From: Osmia lignaria lignaria
Taxonomy: Eukaryota > Arthropoda > Insecta > Hymenoptera > Megachilidae
Assembly (NCBI RefSeq): GCF_051020975.1
Contig: NW_027478159.1
Coordinates: 10,308,501-10,372,500 of the forward strand
Length of the DNA stretch: 64,000 bases
Direction of reading: 5' to 3'
Shown: positions 62,672 to 64,000 of the stretch, one piece after another
Layout of the letters: every line of letters begins with the position of its first letter
How positions within the stretch are numbered: position 1 is the stretch's first letter
Notes under the pieces: model-generated
The model's database searches: none
The model's input: only the letters and a program-made list of their open reading frames with translations
Told to the model about the DNA's origin: nothing
Translations under genes and position numbers: made by a program

Positions 62672-63637
62672 TTGCAGATATATCTCAAGGGCAGGGGCCT
62701 GACGGACATATTTCGAGATATTTCTTCTTCTTGTTGTTCTTCTTCTGCACAGCTAAGCTGGAAGTGGCATTTACAGCTCGCAATAGTGCAGAGTTATCTC
62801 AAAGAAAGGGGCCACGGTGTTTCTGTATCTCTATTATGTTGGTGCGGCTTCGGAACTTTTAAATATCTCGATATATCTCGAAAACTACGCTTCTGATCAA
62901 AAAATATCATAGAACATAAATTGTAGGAAACATAATTCTCTACAAAAAAGGTCTCTTAACATTTTACCATAGCTCGCTTTGTTTCCGAGATATTTGCAGA
63001 TATATCTCACGGGAAGGGGCCTGACGGACATATTTCGAGATATTTCTTCTTCTTGTTGTTCTTCTTCTGCACAGCTAAGCTGGAAGTGGCATTTGCGGCT
63101 CGCACTATTGCAGAGTTATCTCAAAGAAAGGGGCCACGGTGTTTCTGTATCTCTATTATGTTGGTGCGGCTTCGGAACTTTTCAATATCTTGATATATCC
63201 CGAAAACTACGCTTCTGATCAAAAAATATCATAGAACATAAATTGTAGGAAACATAATTCTCTACAAAAAAGGTCTCTTAACATTTTGCCATAGCTCGCT
63301 TCGTTTCCTAGATATTTGCAGATATATCTCAAGGGCAGGGGCCTGACGGACATATTTCGAGATATTTCTTCTTCTTGTTGTTCTTCTTCTGCACAGCTAA
63401 GCTGGAAGTGGCATTTACAGCTCGCAATAGTGCAGAGTTATCTCAAAGAAAGGGGCCACGGTGTTTCTGTATCTCTATTATGTTGGTGCGGCTTCGGAAC
63501 TTTTAAATATCTCGATATATCTCGAAAACTACGCTTCTGATCAAAAAATATCATAGAACATAAATTGTAGAAAACATAATTCTCTACAAAAAAGGTCTCT
63601 TAACATTTTCCCATAGCTCGCTTCGTTTCCGAGATAT
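62350..63637. repeat. Terminal two-unit repeat (u176-u177, u178-u179)
   Basis: Period 644 bp. u176 and u178 share ctcgctttgtttcc before them, tatctcacggg, gcactattgcag and cttttcaatatcttg. u177 and u179 share gtttcctagatatt before them and aagggcagggg. Apart from a change in the last tail (gtagaaaac after u179) the copies look identical, so this is probably among the most recent exchanges in the window. Confidence 0.88.
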
Positions 63638-64000
63638 TTGCAGATTTATCTCAAGGGAAGGGGCCTAACGGACATATTTCGAGATATTTCTTCTTCTTGT
63701 TGTTCTTCTTCTGCACAGCTAAGCTGGAAGTGGCATTTGCAGCTCGCAATAGTGCAGAGCTTTCTCAAAGAAAGGGGCCACGGTGTTTCGGTATCTCTAT
63801 TATGTTGGTGCGGCTTCGGAACTTTTAAGTATCTTGATATATCTCGAGAACTGCGCATCTGATCAAAAAATATCATAGAACATAAAAAGTAGGAAACTTA
63901 ATTCTCTACAAAAAAGGTCTCTTAACATTTTGCCATAGCTCGCTTCGTTTCCGAGATATTTGCAGATTTATCTCAAGGGAAGGGGCCTAACGGACATATT

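Larger units (their letters stand above)
6001..64000. repeat. 322-bp satellite array, about 180 head-to-tail units
   Basis: Unit starts (TTGCAGATTTATCTCAAGG phase; ctg in u1) recur every 322 bp from 6001 to 63960. Tracking them needs only seven one-base shifts: -1 in the tail of u19 (near 12070), +1 in u20, +1 in u37 and u47, and -1 in u150, u156 and u169. In order, a unit contains a purine block with GGGGCC, TTTCGAGATATT, a long pyrimidine tract ending CACAG, AGCTGGAAGTGGCATTTGCA, a second TTATCTCAAAGAAAGGGGCC block, TCTATTATGTTGGTGCGG, AATATCTCGATATATCTCGA, an A-rich stretch with TGATCAAAAAATATC, and TAGCTCGCTTCGTTTCCGAG. No inverted unit and no foreign insertion was seen across 58 kb. Neighbouring units usually differ at a few to about 15 positions, while units one HOR apart are nearly identical. 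The array continues beyond the window. Its role (centromeric, pericentromeric or knob-like) cannot be told from sequence alone. Confidence 0.97.

Noticed and set aside
63646..63876. Minus-strand frame of 76 codons with an ATG start
   Set aside because: It is open only because the change gagctttctc in u180 removes a TAA present on that strand in other units.
6001..64000. About 150 open frames of 74-84 codons, one per 322-bp unit, as a tandem gene family
   Set aside because: They start with TTG, GTG or CTG, are interrupted in many units, have no conserved frame across units because 322 is not divisible by 3, and vary without regard to codon position.
6001..64000. CRISPR array
   Set aside because: The whole 322-bp unit repeats without variable spacers, and the sequence is eukaryotic satellite in character.
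6001..64000. RNA polymerase III gene with the T6 tract on the minus strand as terminator
   Set aside because: No B box (GTTCRANNC) is present in the unit, so a terminator-like T run alone is not evidence.
1..64000. Telomeric repeats (TTAGG or TTAGGG runs)
   Set aside because: None seen on either strand.

Overview
This window is eukaryotic non-coding satellite DNA. I found no gene in it that I can support. It holds two unrelated tandem-repeat families side by side, with one inserted element inside the first. The base composition, the absence of any bacterial gene organisation and the kilobase-scale satellite homogenisation point to a pericentromeric, centromeric or other heterochromatic block of an animal chromosome. 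An insect, possibly a hymenopteran, is my guess from general sequence character only; no diagnostic gene is present.

Layout. (1) 1-3856: an AT-rich satellite of 80-bp units mixed with 84-bp and 51-bp forms. (2) 3857-5616: about 1.76 kb of non-satellite DNA that interrupts the satellite, flanked by a 7-bp direct repeat (GTACATT). Its ends are TG...CA, so a solo-LTR-like insertion is the best reading. (3) 5617-6000: the first satellite resumes in the phase expected after a target-site duplication. (4) 6001-64000: a second satellite with a 322-bp unit, all copies head-to-tail, about 180 copies, running off the right end of the window.

The 322-bp array is the main content. I number its units u1 (starting at 6001) to u180 (63638), with a partial u181 from 63960. 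Unit starts can be followed at 322-bp steps with only seven single-base shifts (net -1 over 57.6 kb). The units are not a simple homogeneous run but form nested higher-order repeats (HORs): a 16-unit duplication (from 6967), a 10-unit duplication (16627-21780), a 7-unit HOR (21781-26288), a dimer (26933-28220), a trimer (33051-34982), a 9-unit HOR (36593-42388 and again 47219-52058), a roughly 10-12 kb super-repeat containing those 9-mers (30153-42066 and 42067-52058), a 13-unit HOR (54302-58486 and 58487-62671) and a terminal dimer (62350-63637). Several chimeric units mark the points where blocks were joined, some to within 20-40 bp.

Each 322-bp unit carries an open frame of about 74 codons. 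It almost always begins with TTG rather than ATG, is broken in many units and varies like the rest of the unit, so I treat it as a by-product of repetition. The more unusual sequence features are a splice-acceptor-like pyrimidine tract in every unit, an internal duplication inside the unit, and inverted CGAGATAT octamers. No rRNA, tRNA, CRISPR, telomere repeat, operon or bacterial regulatory site was seen.
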